From Cryptobacteroides sp934698975 (lineage in GTDB: Bacteria; Bacteroidota; Bacteroidia; Bacteroidales; UBA932), in assembly GCA_934698975.1 (NCBI GenBank), contig CAKUVR010000001.1:1-64000 (forward strand): a stretch of DNA of 64,000 nucleotides. Reading direction: 5' to 3'. Below are positions 34,458 to 43,625 of this stretch, in pieces; the first letter of the stretch is position 1; every line of letters starts with the position of its first letter. A program made the translations under genes and the position numbers. The notes beneath the pieces are model-generated. The model saw only the letters and a list, made by a program, of their open reading frames with translations, ran no database searches and was not told the origin of the DNA.

Positions 34458-35951
34458 ATGAAGACAAACAACATATTCATCTGCACGGCCGCAGCCATCA
34501 TCTTGGCAGGGTCAGGAATTGTCGCGGCGGCTCAGGAGAGCGCCTCAGTCTCTGTCAAAGGCGGCAAAGCCAAGCCTTCGGTCGATGGTGTGGTCGCCAA
34601 AGATGCGAAAGTCACACGCGACGGCTCCAATGTGGTTGTCGACATGAGCCTTGACATCAGCGACCTTAAAGTGAAGAACACCAAGGCCGTCCTTCTCACT
34701 CCGTTCCTCGTCAAGGGCCGCGATTCGCTGGCGCTCCCGGCCATCGGTGTCTATGGCCGCCAAAGGTACTATTATTACCTGCGCAAGGACGACGGCAAGA
34801 TGATCTCCGGAGAGAACGAGACTTCTTTCAGAACGGGATCCGACGAGGATGTCCTTGACTACCACGCCGTCACGCCTCATAAGGACTGGATGAACAACAG
34901 CCGCCTCGTGCTGGAGCGAAGCGAATATTCCTGCTGTGAGAAGCGTCTGGGAGACCAGACCGCAGAGCTGCTGTCAAGGGTGCTCTGGGTGCCGGAAACA
35001 CCAAGGCTGATCTACGTCTGCCCCAAGGGAGAGAAAACGAAGACACGCAGCCTGAGCGGAACGGCCTATGTCGATTTTCCTGTGGACAAGACCGAGATTT
35101 ATCCGGAATATCACAACAACGTCGCCGAACTCGGCAGGATACGCGCGACCATAGACTCTGTCCGCAATGACAAGGACATCACCGTTACCTCCATCTGGCT
35201 CAAGGGCTTCGCCTCGCCGGAGGGCACTTACGCGCACAACACAGATCTGGCCAGGGAGAGGACCGCGACCATCCGAGGATATGTTCTGAACCTCTACAAT
35301 TTCGACCCGTCAATAGTCACATTCGAGCATGAGCCGGAGAACTGGGAAGGACTCATCGAATGGCTAAGGACAAGCGGACTGAAGGACGCCGGCAAGATCC
35401 TCGCAATCGCTGAGGACACCGCCACGGACCCAGATGTGCGCGAGTGGAAAATCAAGAAGTACTACCAGGAGGACTATGCGGTAATGAAGGCCGAGATTTA
35501 CCCTCGCCTACGCTGCACCAAGTATAGAATCGAGTACAGCATCAGAGGTTACCGTGACCCTGCGGAGATCCTTCAGGTGATGAGGGCAAGACCAAGCAAA
35601 CTCTCCCTTGAGGAATTCTTCCTCGCAGCCGAGAGTCTGGAGCCTGGCAGTCCTGAGTTCAACACAGCCTTCGAGACCGCAGCGGTGATGTACCCTGACG
35701 ACCCGGTGGCTAACCTTAACGCGGCGAACGCGGCGATGGAGCGCGGCGACCTGGCCACAGCAGTGAAAAGGCTGGAGAAAGCCGGCGAAAGCGGTGAGGC
35801 CGAATATGCTCGCGGCGTGCTCGCCGTGATGTCCAAGGAATATTCCGATGCGGTCCGTCACTTCCGCGCCGCCTCCGCAAGAGGAATCATGGAAGCCGTA
35901 CGTCAAGCGGAAATCTTTCAGGAATATTCCGGTTACAGCGAACAGAAATGA
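34458..35951 (+). CDS. DUF3868 protein with OmpA-like and TPR-like regions
   Basis: The 497-residue product starts MKTNNIFICTAAAIILAGSG, a signal peptide; an upstream in-frame ATG at 34428 lies inside the previous gene and is rejected. Residues of about 25-160 fit DUF3868 (LLTPFLVKGRDSLALPAIGV, then GRQRYYYYLRK). An OmpA-like module follows in about 215-290 (SIWLKGFASPEGTYAHN, then DLARERTATIRGYV), which could hold peptidoglycan. The C-terminal third has TPR-like helices (PVANLNAANAAMERGDLATA). Such proteins are conserved parts of Mfa/Fim fimbrial loci and may link the fimbrial machinery to the wall. Confidence 0.85.
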   Translation: MKTNNIFICTAAAIILAGSGIVAAAQESASVSVKGGKAKPSVDGVVAKDAKVTRDGSNVVVDMSLDISDLKVKNTKAVLLTPFLVKGRDSLALPAIGVYGRQRYYYYLRKDDGKMISGENETSFRTGSDEDVLDYHAVTPHKDWMNNSRLVLERSEYSCCEKRLGDQTAELLSRVLWVPETPRLIYVCPKGEKTKTRSLSGTAYVDFPVDKTEIYPEYHNNVAELGRIRATIDSVRNDKDITVTSIWLKGFASPEGTYAHNTDLARERTATIRGYVLNLYNFDPSIVTFEHEPENWEGLIEWLRTSGLKDAGKILAIAEDTATDPDVREWKIKKYYQEDYAVMKAEIYPRLRCTKYRIEYSIRGYRDPAEILQVMRARPSKLSLEEFFLAAESLEPGSPEFNTAFETAAVMYPDDPVANLNAANAAMERGDLATAVKRLEKAGESGEAEYARGVLAVMSKEYSDAVRHFRAASARGIMEAVRQAEIFQEYSGYSEQK

Positions 35952-35985
35952 CAAGTAAATAAATATTAATTATTCAATCAACTCT

Positions 35986-37722
35986 ATGTTTATGAAAATT
36001 AAACAATTATTCACCGCGGGCTTGGCACTGGTAGCGCTGGCAGCCTGCAACAAGGAGACCGCGACCGACACTCCTCTCAAAGATGGTGACGCCTACATCA
36101 ACGTCAAGATCGCCTATTCTAATCCTACGACAAAGGGTACGGCCGCAGAGCCGCCTTTCTACTACGGCACAGCCGATGAGCAGAAAATCAACAACGCCTA
36201 CTTCATCTTCTACTATGCGGACGGATCTTTCTGTCAGTCTGTCAAGAAAACAGACCTGAAGATGAATGTCAACGGCACGGGCGAATCCACCAATGATAAC
36301 GTTGAGGAGCTTTCCGATGGCGTTGTGCTTCTCAAAGGCCTGAAGTCCAACCTCTATCCGGCATATATGTCCGTCATCCTCAACTCAGATGATCCATGGA
36401 TTGGCGCGAACATCGAGAACAAAAGCATCTCCGAGGCCTCAAAAGCTGTTCAGACCGCCATCGCTACCGCAGACGCAGACGATCAGGTCAATTGGACAAA
36501 CTTCATGATGTCAAGTTCGTCTTACGACAACGACGACGCTGTTTCCGGCTACTATTGCGCCAAACTCAAGCCTGCGAACTTCCAGGAAAGCGAGGAACTT
36601 GCCCTGAGCGCCGGTAATCCTGTGGAGGCTTACGTCGAGAGACTCGCGGCCAAGGTCAAGGTTGAATTCGCGGAAAGCCTCGGAACAAGCGGCAAGATCG
36701 GGTCGTTCATGGTGAACGGAACTCCCAAGGATCTCTATTTCAAGGTAGAGGCCTGGGGACTCAACGCCACGACGAAGGATTCGTACGGCTTCAAGAACAT
36801 AGACGCCTCGTGGACTGCCTCGACCTCTTCACTCGGTTTCGACTGGAACGACGCGGCACGCTTCAGAAGTTACTGGGGCAAGTCAACAAACTACGGCACC
36901 GGTGTCTATCCGGACACTTTCAACTCAAGCGAGAACCACTATGATGAGGCCTCGGCGACATTGAATTACATCTCATACAATGACCTCAAGGTTGCGATAA
37001 ACGGAAACGCTTACTGCCGCGAGAACACCAACAATGCCGATGTTCTTGACAGCAAGAATTTCAGCAGCGCCGTGACCAGCGTGCTTCTCAAGGCAAAGGT
37101 TACCGATGCGGACGGCAATGCCATCACGCTCTACAACTTCGCAAACTCACTTTATGATGAGGAAAACTACAAGAACGCTGCCCTCAACAGTTTCGAGTCA
37201 AGCACGACGGACAAGATCTGGAAAAAGACCACAAGCGGAGCCGGCGACAAGTACACAAAGGTGACGGCCGAAGACCTCAAAATCGTCATATCCGCAGACG
37301 GTTACGCACACGTCGAGCTGAATGGCGCCGGAAACTACTTCTACGGTCCGAACGAGACATCGGTCACCGCCGCGACAACCGATGAAGCCAACAAACTCAT
37401 CAATGGCAACGAAGACTACAAGTACAGCACAGGCTGCTCATTCTACAACGAGGGTATGATGTACTACAACATTCCTATCGAGCACCTGCGTAACGACGGC
37501 AAGTACACCGACGCTGAATATGTGCAGAAGGAAGGCAACTACGGCGTGGTCAGAAACCACTACTACATGATCACGATCAACAGCATCAGGAATCTCGGTA
37601 AGGCCGTCAACAAGCCTGACGAGCGCATTGTTCCTAACGATGATGACACAAAGAACTACTACGTGGCCGCCAAGATCAACGTCCTTTCTTGGAAGGTTGT
37701 CAAGCAGACCGTGGATCTTTAG
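35986..37722 (+). CDS. Mfa1-type major fimbrillin
   Basis: The 578-residue lipoprotein precursor starts MKIKQLFTAGLALVALAAC (second ATG, at 35992, is the likely start). The N-terminal domain has YINVKIAYSNPTTKGTA and the fimbrillin strand KINNAYFIFYYADGSF. The middle has the AYVERLAAKVKVEF block at which the two lobes meet, and the end reads NYGVVRNHYYMITINSIRNL, then the C-terminal donor strand KINVLSWKVVKQTVDL. In known Mfa1 proteins the lipidated N-terminus is removed by Rgp-like proteases during polymerisation; that step is inferred here. It is followed by a hairpin at 37752 and the anchor gene. Confidence 0.9.
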   Translation: MFMKIKQLFTAGLALVALAACNKETATDTPLKDGDAYINVKIAYSNPTTKGTAAEPPFYYGTADEQKINNAYFIFYYADGSFCQSVKKTDLKMNVNGTGESTNDNVEELSDGVVLLKGLKSNLYPAYMSVILNSDDPWIGANIENKSISEASKAVQTAIATADADDQVNWTNFMMSSSSYDNDDAVSGYYCAKLKPANFQESEELALSAGNPVEAYVERLAAKVKVEFAESLGTSGKIGSFMVNGTPKDLYFKVEAWGLNATTKDSYGFKNIDASWTASTSSLGFDWNDAARFRSYWGKSTNYGTGVYPDTFNSSENHYDEASATLNYISYNDLKVAINGNAYCRENTNNADVLDSKNFSSAVTSVLLKAKVTDADGNAITLYNFANSLYDEENYKNAALNSFESSTTDKIWKKTTSGAGDKYTKVTAEDLKIVISADGYAHVELNGAGNYFYGPNETSVTAATTDEANKLINGNEDYKYSTGCSFYNEGMMYYNIPIEHLRNDGKYTDAEYVQKEGNYGVVRNHYYMITINSIRNLGKAVNKPDERIVPNDDDTKNYYVAAKINVLSWKVVKQTVDL

Positions 37723-37751
37723 CCGGAATATTCATTAACAATCTTCAGTCT

Positions 37752-37795
37752 CAGAGAATGTCGCCGGGGCGGAACGGCGCCGGTGGTATTCTCTG
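37752..37795 (+). other. Intercistronic hairpin after the major fimbrillin gene
   Basis: CAGAGAAT (37752-37759) pairs with ATTCTCTG (37788-37795) and a GC-rich inner stem lies between. No T-run follows. It could stabilise the fimbrillin message or reduce expression of the anchor and tip genes downstream. Confidence 0.55.
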
Positions 37796-37819
37796 GATAA
37801 AACGAAATCAACTTTTGTT

Positions 37820-38911
37820 ATGCTGTCAGTATTCAAAAGGACATACGCCGGACTGCTGGCCATGGCACTGGCCTGCGGAATGGCCGTATCATCCTGCGGC
37901 GGACTCATCTACGAGGACGAGGGCGACTGCGCCGTCTCCTACCGCGTGAGGTTCCGTTACGACATGAACATGAAGTACGCGGACGCCTTCGTCCATGAGG
38001 TGCGGAGCGTGACACTCTACGTGCTCGATGAGGACGGCAGCATAGTCTGGTCAAAGACCGAAAGCGGTGACGCTCTCGCCTCGGAAGGATATTCAATGGA
38101 AGTCGATGTGCCCGCAGGCAAGTATGGACTGCTTGCCTGGTGCGACGCCGATGAATATAAGTCATGGACATTCAGGCAGGCGAAGGTACGTTCCGACCTG
38201 GACTGTGCCCTCAACACCAGACAGGCATCCGACGGATCCTCCATCACAGACGGAAGAATCGACGACCTCTACCACGGCTACCTTCCGGAGGCGGATTTCA
38301 CCGCAGATGAAGGTACAGTCACCGTCACTGTGCCGCTGACTAAGAACACCAACAACTTCAGGGTCGTGCTGCAGCATCTTTCCGGGAAACCGGTGGACAA
38401 GGACAAATTTGACTTCTTCATCACGGACGACAACGGGAGGATGGACTGGGACAACAGCCTGCTTCCGTGCGACAGCGTGACCTACCGGGCTTGGGCGGTG
38501 TCCTCAGGCACGGCTGAGGCGGACATGCAGTCGGTCACTGAGTCTGCCGAAGTGACCAAAGCAACCTCGGTCGCTTCGATGGTTGGTGAGCTTTGCCGAA
38601 CCACAAGCTCAGCGACTGAAACCTTCGGTGTCGCCCTTGCCGAGCTGACGACAGGACGTCTGGTCATAGGTCACAAGCCAAGACTCCACATCAGGAACAA
38701 GGAGGCCGGAACGACCGTGCTTTCCATCCCTCTGATCGACTACGCCCTTCTGGTCAAAGGGCACTACAACGAGGGCATTCCTGACCAGGAGTATCTCGAC
38801 CGCCAGGATGAATACAACATGGTGTTCTTCATCGACAAGAACGAAAACTGGGCCAACACTTACATCTACATCAACTCCTGGAAGGTAGTGCTTCAAGACA
38901 CAGACTTATAA
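37820..38911 (+). CDS. FimB/Mfa2-family fimbrial anchor lipoprotein
   Basis: The 363-residue product has a lipoprotein signal (LLAMALACGMAVSSCGG) and the Mfa2/FimB start EGDCAVSYRVRFRYDMNMKY. Family strands continue with SVTLYVLDEDGSIVWSK and YGLLAWCDADEYKSWTF, and it ends NTYIYINSWKVVLQDTDL. It should cap the fimbrial base and limit length by anchoring it in the outer membrane. Codons 237-268 (38531-38624) are encoded by degenerate copies of the TTCGGTCACTGAG repeat, an in-frame insertion into an otherwise ordinary member of the family. Confidence 0.88.
   Translation: MLSVFKRTYAGLLAMALACGMAVSSCGGLIYEDEGDCAVSYRVRFRYDMNMKYADAFVHEVRSVTLYVLDEDGSIVWSKTESGDALASEGYSMEVDVPAGKYGLLAWCDADEYKSWTFRQAKVRSDLDCALNTRQASDGSSITDGRIDDLYHGYLPEADFTADEGTVTVTVPLTKNTNNFRVVLQHLSGKPVDKDKFDFFITDDNGRMDWDNSLLPCDSVTYRAWAVSSGTAEADMQSVTESAEVTKATSVASMVGELCRTTSSATETFGVALAELTTGRLVIGHKPRLHIRNKEAGTTVLSIPLIDYALLVKGHYNEGIPDQEYLDRQDEYNMVFFIDKNENWANTYIYINSWKVVLQDTDL
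38531..38624. repeat. Degenerate palindromic repeat inside the Mfa2-type gene
   Basis: TCGGTCACTGAGTCTGCCGA begins at 38531 and a second, weaker block with TGGTGAGCTTTGCCGAA follows at about 38600. Both resemble the repeat units at 52651-52740. They are translated in frame as SVTESAEVTK and GELCRTT. Confidence 0.5.
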
Positions 38912-38926
38912 AAGGAAAAGTTTACG

Positions 38927-40009
38927 GTGAAAAGAGCCTTGCATATTCTTGCGCTGGCGGCACTCTGCTGCATGACGCTTCTCTCCTGCGAGAAATTCGT
39001 TTTCGAGGAGAGCGAAGCCGACTGTGACGGAGGCACGCTTCAGGTAAGTCTCCGCATCAACACAGGCGGAGAGGGATCCGGCGTGTCACGTGCGCTCACC
39101 GAGACTGAAGAGACCGGCTCAGGCTATGAGAACTACATCGACATTTCCAGCCTCCACATCCTGTTCTTCGACACAGACAACAAATTCCTTCAGAGATTTT
39201 CTCCTGATGAGGTGAAGCCTATGGACAACACTGCCTATCCCCAGAAATGGGAACTGCGCGGCACGGTCACGAATCCTCCGTCAGGAGGCTTCAAGGTTGT
39301 GGTTCTGGCCAACTGGCCGTCCATCCCGGCCGGTCTTCAGGCAAGAGTCACAACAATAGAGGATGTCTGCAAGGCCGATTGGTCCATAGCCAGATACACA
39401 GGCACTTCCGATGTGCCGTTCAAACCGTCTGCGGAATCTACGATTCCTATGTACGGAGTGAGAACCGTGAACGCGCTCTATTTCAGGCCGGATGTCGAGA
39501 CTTACCTCGGAGAGGTCAGCCTTCTGAGGGCTTTGGCTAAAATCGAGGTCAGTCTGAACGCAGGCTGCGAGACCGAACTTGAGAGCGTCACGCTGAATAA
39601 GCACAACAAGGATTTCGCATGCGCGCCGCTCGGGATGTACGACAACACCTCATACTCCGGCACAGCACATCTTTGCATGGAAGCCGAGGACAATACCCCG
39701 GAAGCCACACTTTCCTTCTCCGCCGATTCGGAAAGGAAAGTATGGACAATCTATGTCCCTGAATATATCAACGCCGGCCCGACAGGCATGGCTCGCGGTG
39801 ACTGCTCGTTCATCGAATTGAAACTCAAAGACAGCGACGCTGTCTATCGCATAGACTTCCGCGACTATTCCACCACCAAAGATGATGGAAGACGGTTCGA
39901 CATCATTCGCAACTATGAGTACCGCTACACGGTGAACGTCACGCCTATCCTGTTCACAGTCAACGTGGAGAAGTGGGTGTTCGGCGGAAAGGTTTATATC
40001 GATCTGTAA
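38927..40009 (+). CDS. Fimbrial accessory or tip lipoprotein (Mfa-type)
   Basis: The 360-residue product starts at a GTG codon with an AAAGGAAAAG purine stretch just upstream. The signal is lipoprotein type (HILALAALCCMTLLSC). The protein has a fimbrillin-like layout: SSLHILFFDTDNKFLQRF in the N-lobe, TYLGEVSLLRALAKIEVSLN at the lobe junction, and a C-terminal YRYTVNVTPILFTVNVEKW. This is the pattern of minor fimbrial subunits encoded after the anchor gene, comparable with Mfa3/Mfa4-type proteins. The exact equivalent is uncertain. Confidence 0.78.
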   Translation: MKRALHILALAALCCMTLLSCEKFVFEESEADCDGGTLQVSLRINTGGEGSGVSRALTETEETGSGYENYIDISSLHILFFDTDNKFLQRFSPDEVKPMDNTAYPQKWELRGTVTNPPSGGFKVVVLANWPSIPAGLQARVTTIEDVCKADWSIARYTGTSDVPFKPSAESTIPMYGVRTVNALYFRPDVETYLGEVSLLRALAKIEVSLNAGCETELESVTLNKHNKDFACAPLGMYDNTSYSGTAHLCMEAEDNTPEATLSFSADSERKVWTIYVPEYINAGPTGMARGDCSFIELKLKDSDAVYRIDFRDYSTTKDDGRRFDIIRNYEYRYTVNVTPILFTVNVEKWVFGGKVYIDL

Positions 40010-40021
40010 ACTATGAATATC

Positions 40022-43015
40022 ATGACGCGGTTTTCCAGACATCTGAACACACTCCTTCGCATCTGGCTTATGGCCGCCATTGTATGGCTGCCTTGCGCCT
40101 GTGTGTGGGACATGATCGATGATGAGACGCTTGGCGAGGAAATGCAGTTCTACGTGACCGCAGGGCGGCTGGACACAGAGGTCACCAGGTCACAGGACGA
40201 GACTAAAGACACATCGTCATTATTGGAGCCGCTTGAACTGCGCGCACATGGGTTTGACAAGACTCTGTACCTCCATACATACGTTACAGACTATGGAGAT
40301 TGCGAAGAAACTGTCACTAAATCAGCGCCTGTCAATGAATATTCCGGATTCAAGGCCGCAAACGGATCGGACGGATTCGGAGTCACCGCTTTCTTTCCGA
40401 ACGGCGGAGGAAAGCATATTCCTTCATACACGGCTGTCAAGCCACGCTCGGGAAGCGATGTCTGGAGCACAGCCCCACTATACTATTGGCCACAGGTCGG
40501 TAAGGAATTGAGGTTCTTCGCATTCGCACCGGTTTCGGTCACTGAGCCTGTCGAAGTGGCTCCCGTAAGCTCCGTTACAAACCTGATAGTAACCAATACC
40601 CAAGCGACATTCAACTTCAAGACCCCGTCAGGAACCGGAAACAACGATGCCGAGTCCCAGCCGGATCTGATGTTCGCCACCAACATCTGCGACAGAGCCG
40701 GCAGTGACAATGGCAAGGTGCCGATGAATTTCAGGCACGCCTTATCCGCCATTAAGTTCGCGGTAAGCGATGTAGTGGGAGGCACGATCGAAAGCATTTC
40801 GATTCTCGGAGTCGCCGGCAGCGGGAAATGCGTCTATGATTTCAGCACCGAGGGATTCACATGGTCGGATTACGGCGCCCCAGAGAGTTCATATTCACAG
40901 ACATTTGATTACAAGGTAACTGGTGTAAGTTCCACTCCGTCCGATGGATCATCAGATGTCGCGCTGAATGACAGGATGCCGGAAAAGACCTTCATGCTGA
41001 TTCCGCAGGACATTCCGGCAGATACCAAGATTGAGGTTGTCTTCAAGAGAGACAAGGATGGCAGGACATTCACACTGCGAGGAAAGATCAATGACAACAA
41101 AGTCACCCGTTGGGAGCCGGGAAAGGAATATGTTTACACGATTTCAACCAGTTCCTCCAACTGGATCTACCATTTTGAGGTCATCGGCAGCGAACAGGCA
41201 ATCAATGACAATGAACCGTCCAAGGGTGGATTCACAGACGCATCCGACAGGATTGTGGTCAACCAGACAGTGACACACGGGGCGTACTACAAGGTCAAGA
41301 GCTGGAGGGAGCGCGCGAACAATCCGGCAATAAAGGAAATAGTTTCATGGATCGCAGAGGCGACAAAGGGCAAGACTTCGTTCCCGGACGCGATTTCCGG
41401 CTATATCGGGAAGTATTGGAACAACGACAACACGGAAATAGACCCGAAGGTCTGGATGCCGGACAACACTTGGAGCGCTTCCGGATCCTTCGATTACAAC
41501 CGCTTCAACGTGTCTTTCCTCCCGCAGATAACCGGAACCGACTGGGAAGGAGACTGGCAGATGCGCACAAATCCGGAAGTCGCGTCAGCATCAAGCCCAA
41601 GAGACCTGTCCATGGTCACAGGTGTCAGAAACACAGCCAACTGCTATGTGGTGAACGCCCCAGGTTATTACAAGCTGCCTCTTGTCTATGGCAACGCGAT
41701 AACCAACGGGAGTCTCAATTCCGGCTGCTACACATTCAACAACGGGAACGTTAACGGAGTGGGCACAGCGCTGAGAAATTTTCAGGACTATAAGGGCAAC
41801 AACATCTCCGGAGCCAAGATTTCCGGAGCCAAAAGCGCCATTCTTGTGTGGCAGGACGCCTACAACCTCGTCTCCGATGTCAAACTGGAATATAACGGAT
41901 CTGACGGCTACGACTATCTTTCTTTCAAGGTGAACCGCGACGAGATCCAGCAAGGGAATGTCGTGCTTGCCATCAAAGACAATGGAGGCACAATCATGTG
42001 GAGCTGGCACATCTGGATTGACGAGCACTGGTTCTACAATAACACAGACGGTAAAATCGGAAGCAATGACGTAACTTTCGATGCATGGGACAACGGCTAC
42101 GGACAGTACACCTCAGCACCTTACAATCTGGGATGGTGCGACCCGAAGAACGTCTGGTACCTCAAGCGTACCGGCACGATGACATTCACCCAGGACAAGA
42201 GCGGCAACAAGGTGACACTCAACGTGGAACAGCGGGAAAAGAAGATCGAGTACTGGATCGGCAACAACGTCTATTACCAATTCGGGCGGAAAGACCCTAT
42301 TGTCGGTTTCATGAACAGCGGGTCGGTGGTGAAATATAATTTCGGAGAGCTTGCTTACGAACTTAGATCTCAATTCGTAAACATTAAGGACGGAATAAAG
42401 AACCCGAATGTTCTGTATTTGGGTGGAAACATTGAATACAAACTAGGAAATGAGCATTGGCTGAACACCAACTACTACAACCTATGGAATAATACATCCA
42501 TAGGCTTCACCAGCCCCCATTTGGTTAATTACGAGTATTCCGGCAAAAAAACAGTTTACGATCCATCGCCAGCCGGCTATATGGTGCCGCCAGTCGGCTA
42601 TTTCAAAATGATGGTCAACGCTAAGATCATTGATGATAAAGAAGACAAAAACAATCCTCAATACCATGGCAAGGATCTGCAAGAATTATTCAACGGCACA
42701 TATGAGGGCATGAACGGCCATGACGGCTATTACATATATTACGTTTACACCAAGAAAAACAAGCAGGGTAACCGGATGGCTTTGACAGGCACAGGAGAAC
42801 GATGGTACAAGAATTATCTAGTTAATGGTGTCGGGGCTGGCGGAAACTTCAATCCCCAAATAGTATACCTCTGGAGCAATCAGATAATCTGGTCCAATGG
42901 CGGGACCCGTTCAGGAGCCGGATTGGCGCTTGGAGGGGTCACATCCAACTATTGGTTCGTCGGCGCCGCCGCCATGGCCCGCCCGGTCCGTCCGGTAAGA
43001 GAATTCACCCGATAG
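40022..43015 (+). CDS. Large fimbrillin-family lipoprotein, probable tip adhesin
   Basis: The product is 997 residues from ATG 40022 (another ATG lies at 40013, three codons upstream). A signal peptide ends WLPCAC. The fimbrillin region runs to about residue 380 (GVTAFFPNGGGKHIPSYTAV, then YYWPQVGKELRFFAFAP, then MNFRHALSAIKFAVSDVVGG). The larger C-terminal part carries NTANCYVVNAPGYYKLPLVY, MWSWHIWIDEHW, YYQFGRKDPIVG, VYDPSPAGYMVPPVGYF and the ending RPVRPVREFTR. The same words occur in the same order in the solitary protein at 8046-10688. As the last and largest gene of the operon it is a candidate adhesin at the fimbrial tip. A repeat-derived peptide (SVTEPVEVAP) interrupts the fimbrillin region. 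Confidence 0.82.
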   Translation: MTRFSRHLNTLLRIWLMAAIVWLPCACVWDMIDDETLGEEMQFYVTAGRLDTEVTRSQDETKDTSSLLEPLELRAHGFDKTLYLHTYVTDYGDCEETVTKSAPVNEYSGFKAANGSDGFGVTAFFPNGGGKHIPSYTAVKPRSGSDVWSTAPLYYWPQVGKELRFFAFAPVSVTEPVEVAPVSSVTNLIVTNTQATFNFKTPSGTGNNDAESQPDLMFATNICDRAGSDNGKVPMNFRHALSAIKFAVSDVVGGTIESISILGVAGSGKCVYDFSTEGFTWSDYGAPESSYSQTFDYKVTGVSSTPSDGSSDVALNDRMPEKTFMLIPQDIPADTKIEVVFKRDKDGRTFTLRGKINDNKVTRWEPGKEYVYTISTSSSNWIYHFEVIGSEQAINDNEPSKGGFTDASDRIVVNQTVTHGAYYKVKSWRERANNPAIKEIVSWIAEATKGKTSFPDAISGYIGKYWNNDNTEIDPKVWMPDNTWSASGSFDYNRFNVSFLPQITGTDWEGDWQMRTNPEVASASSPRDLSMVTGVRNTANCYVVNAPGYYKLPLVYGNAITNGSLNSGCYTFNNGNVNGVGTALRNFQDYKGNNISGAKISGAKSAILVWQDAYNLVSDVKLEYNGSDGYDYLSFKVNRDEIQQGNVVLAIKDNGGTIMWSWHIWIDEHWFYNNTDGKIGSNDVTFDAWDNGYGQYTSAPYNLGWCDPKNVWYLKRTGTMTFTQDKSGNKVTLNVEQREKKIEYWIGNNVYYQFGRKDPIVGFMNSGSVVKYNFGELAYELRSQFVNIKDGIKNPNVLYLGGNIEYKLGNEHWLNTNYYNLWNNTSIGFTSPHLVNYEYSGKKTVYDPSPAGYMVPPVGYFKMMVNAKIIDDKEDKNNPQYHGKDLQELFNGTYEGMNGHDGYYIYYVYTKKNKQGNRMALTGTGERWYKNYLVNGVGAGGNFNPQIVYLWSNQIIWSNGGTRSGAGLALGGVTSNYWFVGAAAMARPVRPVREFTR
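40534..40559. repeat. TTCGGTCACTGAG-type repeat unit inside the large fimbrillin gene
   Basis: The stretch TTCGGTCACTGAGCCTGTCG and the following AAGTGG match the right arm of the repeat at 52721-52740 closely. It is read in frame as SVTEPVEV. Confidence 0.7.
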
Positions 43016-43202
43016 CATCTTGATTCTCTATCTTTTTCGCAGACATATTCCACATCCCTCCCTCATTCGGAGTTCATTGCCACAGGACGTTCAACGGACT
43101 GCACTGTGAACCTTGCTCCACATGACACCTCCCGCAAAGTTCCTTACAACAATATAACCCTCATGGCCAGATCAAGGCAAAGTATAGTTCGACTTTGAAA
43201 AC

Positions 43203-43443
43203 TTAGAAACTGTTTTGATTTGTTTGTTTGAAGGTTAAGAGCAAGCTCTTTCCCTGCTGCTCACCTCGGCAATCCGAACAAGTTCGATTGCACTCGGTTC
43301 GGTCGCTGGTCTGAGAGTGAAAAACTTCATGTTCGACCGCTTCTGCCAAGGAGGATAGCGGTGTTATATGACTGAAGAAGCGAGAAGAAAATGAAAATTT
43401 TTCACCTCAAGAACATTTCAAATAAATTAAAACAGCTTCTTAT
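43203..43443. repeat. Full-length hairpin repeat (MITE-like), copy 2 with 74-base insertion
   Basis: The ends (TTAGAAACTGTTTTGATTTG and AAATTAAAACAGCTTCTTA) and most of the body match copy 1 at 33181-33347 in the same orientation. About 74 extra bases lie between GAAGGTT and TGAGAGTG. The insertion contains its own small dyads (GAGCAAGCTC; CCGAAC with GTTCGG). The apical GATAGC/GCTATC stem of copy 1 is decayed here (GATAGC/GTTATA). Confidence 0.8.
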
Positions 43444-43503
43444 TCTTTGTCGCTTAGTAAGAAAAAATAGGGAACTATATACCCGTTGAATATCCCGGAA
43501 ATT

Positions 43504-43536
43504 TTACGTAATATTACATAATGTTATTTTACGTAA
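43504..43536. promoter_or_regulatory. Paired TTACGTAA palindromes upstream of rmuC
   Basis: TTACGTAA occurs at 43504-43511 and 43529-43536, 25 bases apart, with AT-rich sequence between. It lies about 90 bases before the rmuC start. No consensus promoter box could be placed for rmuC. Confidence 0.4.
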
Positions 43537-43625
43537 TTCTGACATCAGAATCTTGCTGGAGAATGATCAACTAAGGTAGATCAATAATTTAGTAAGGGAT
43601 TGGTTACGAAAGAACTGTTAGGAAT

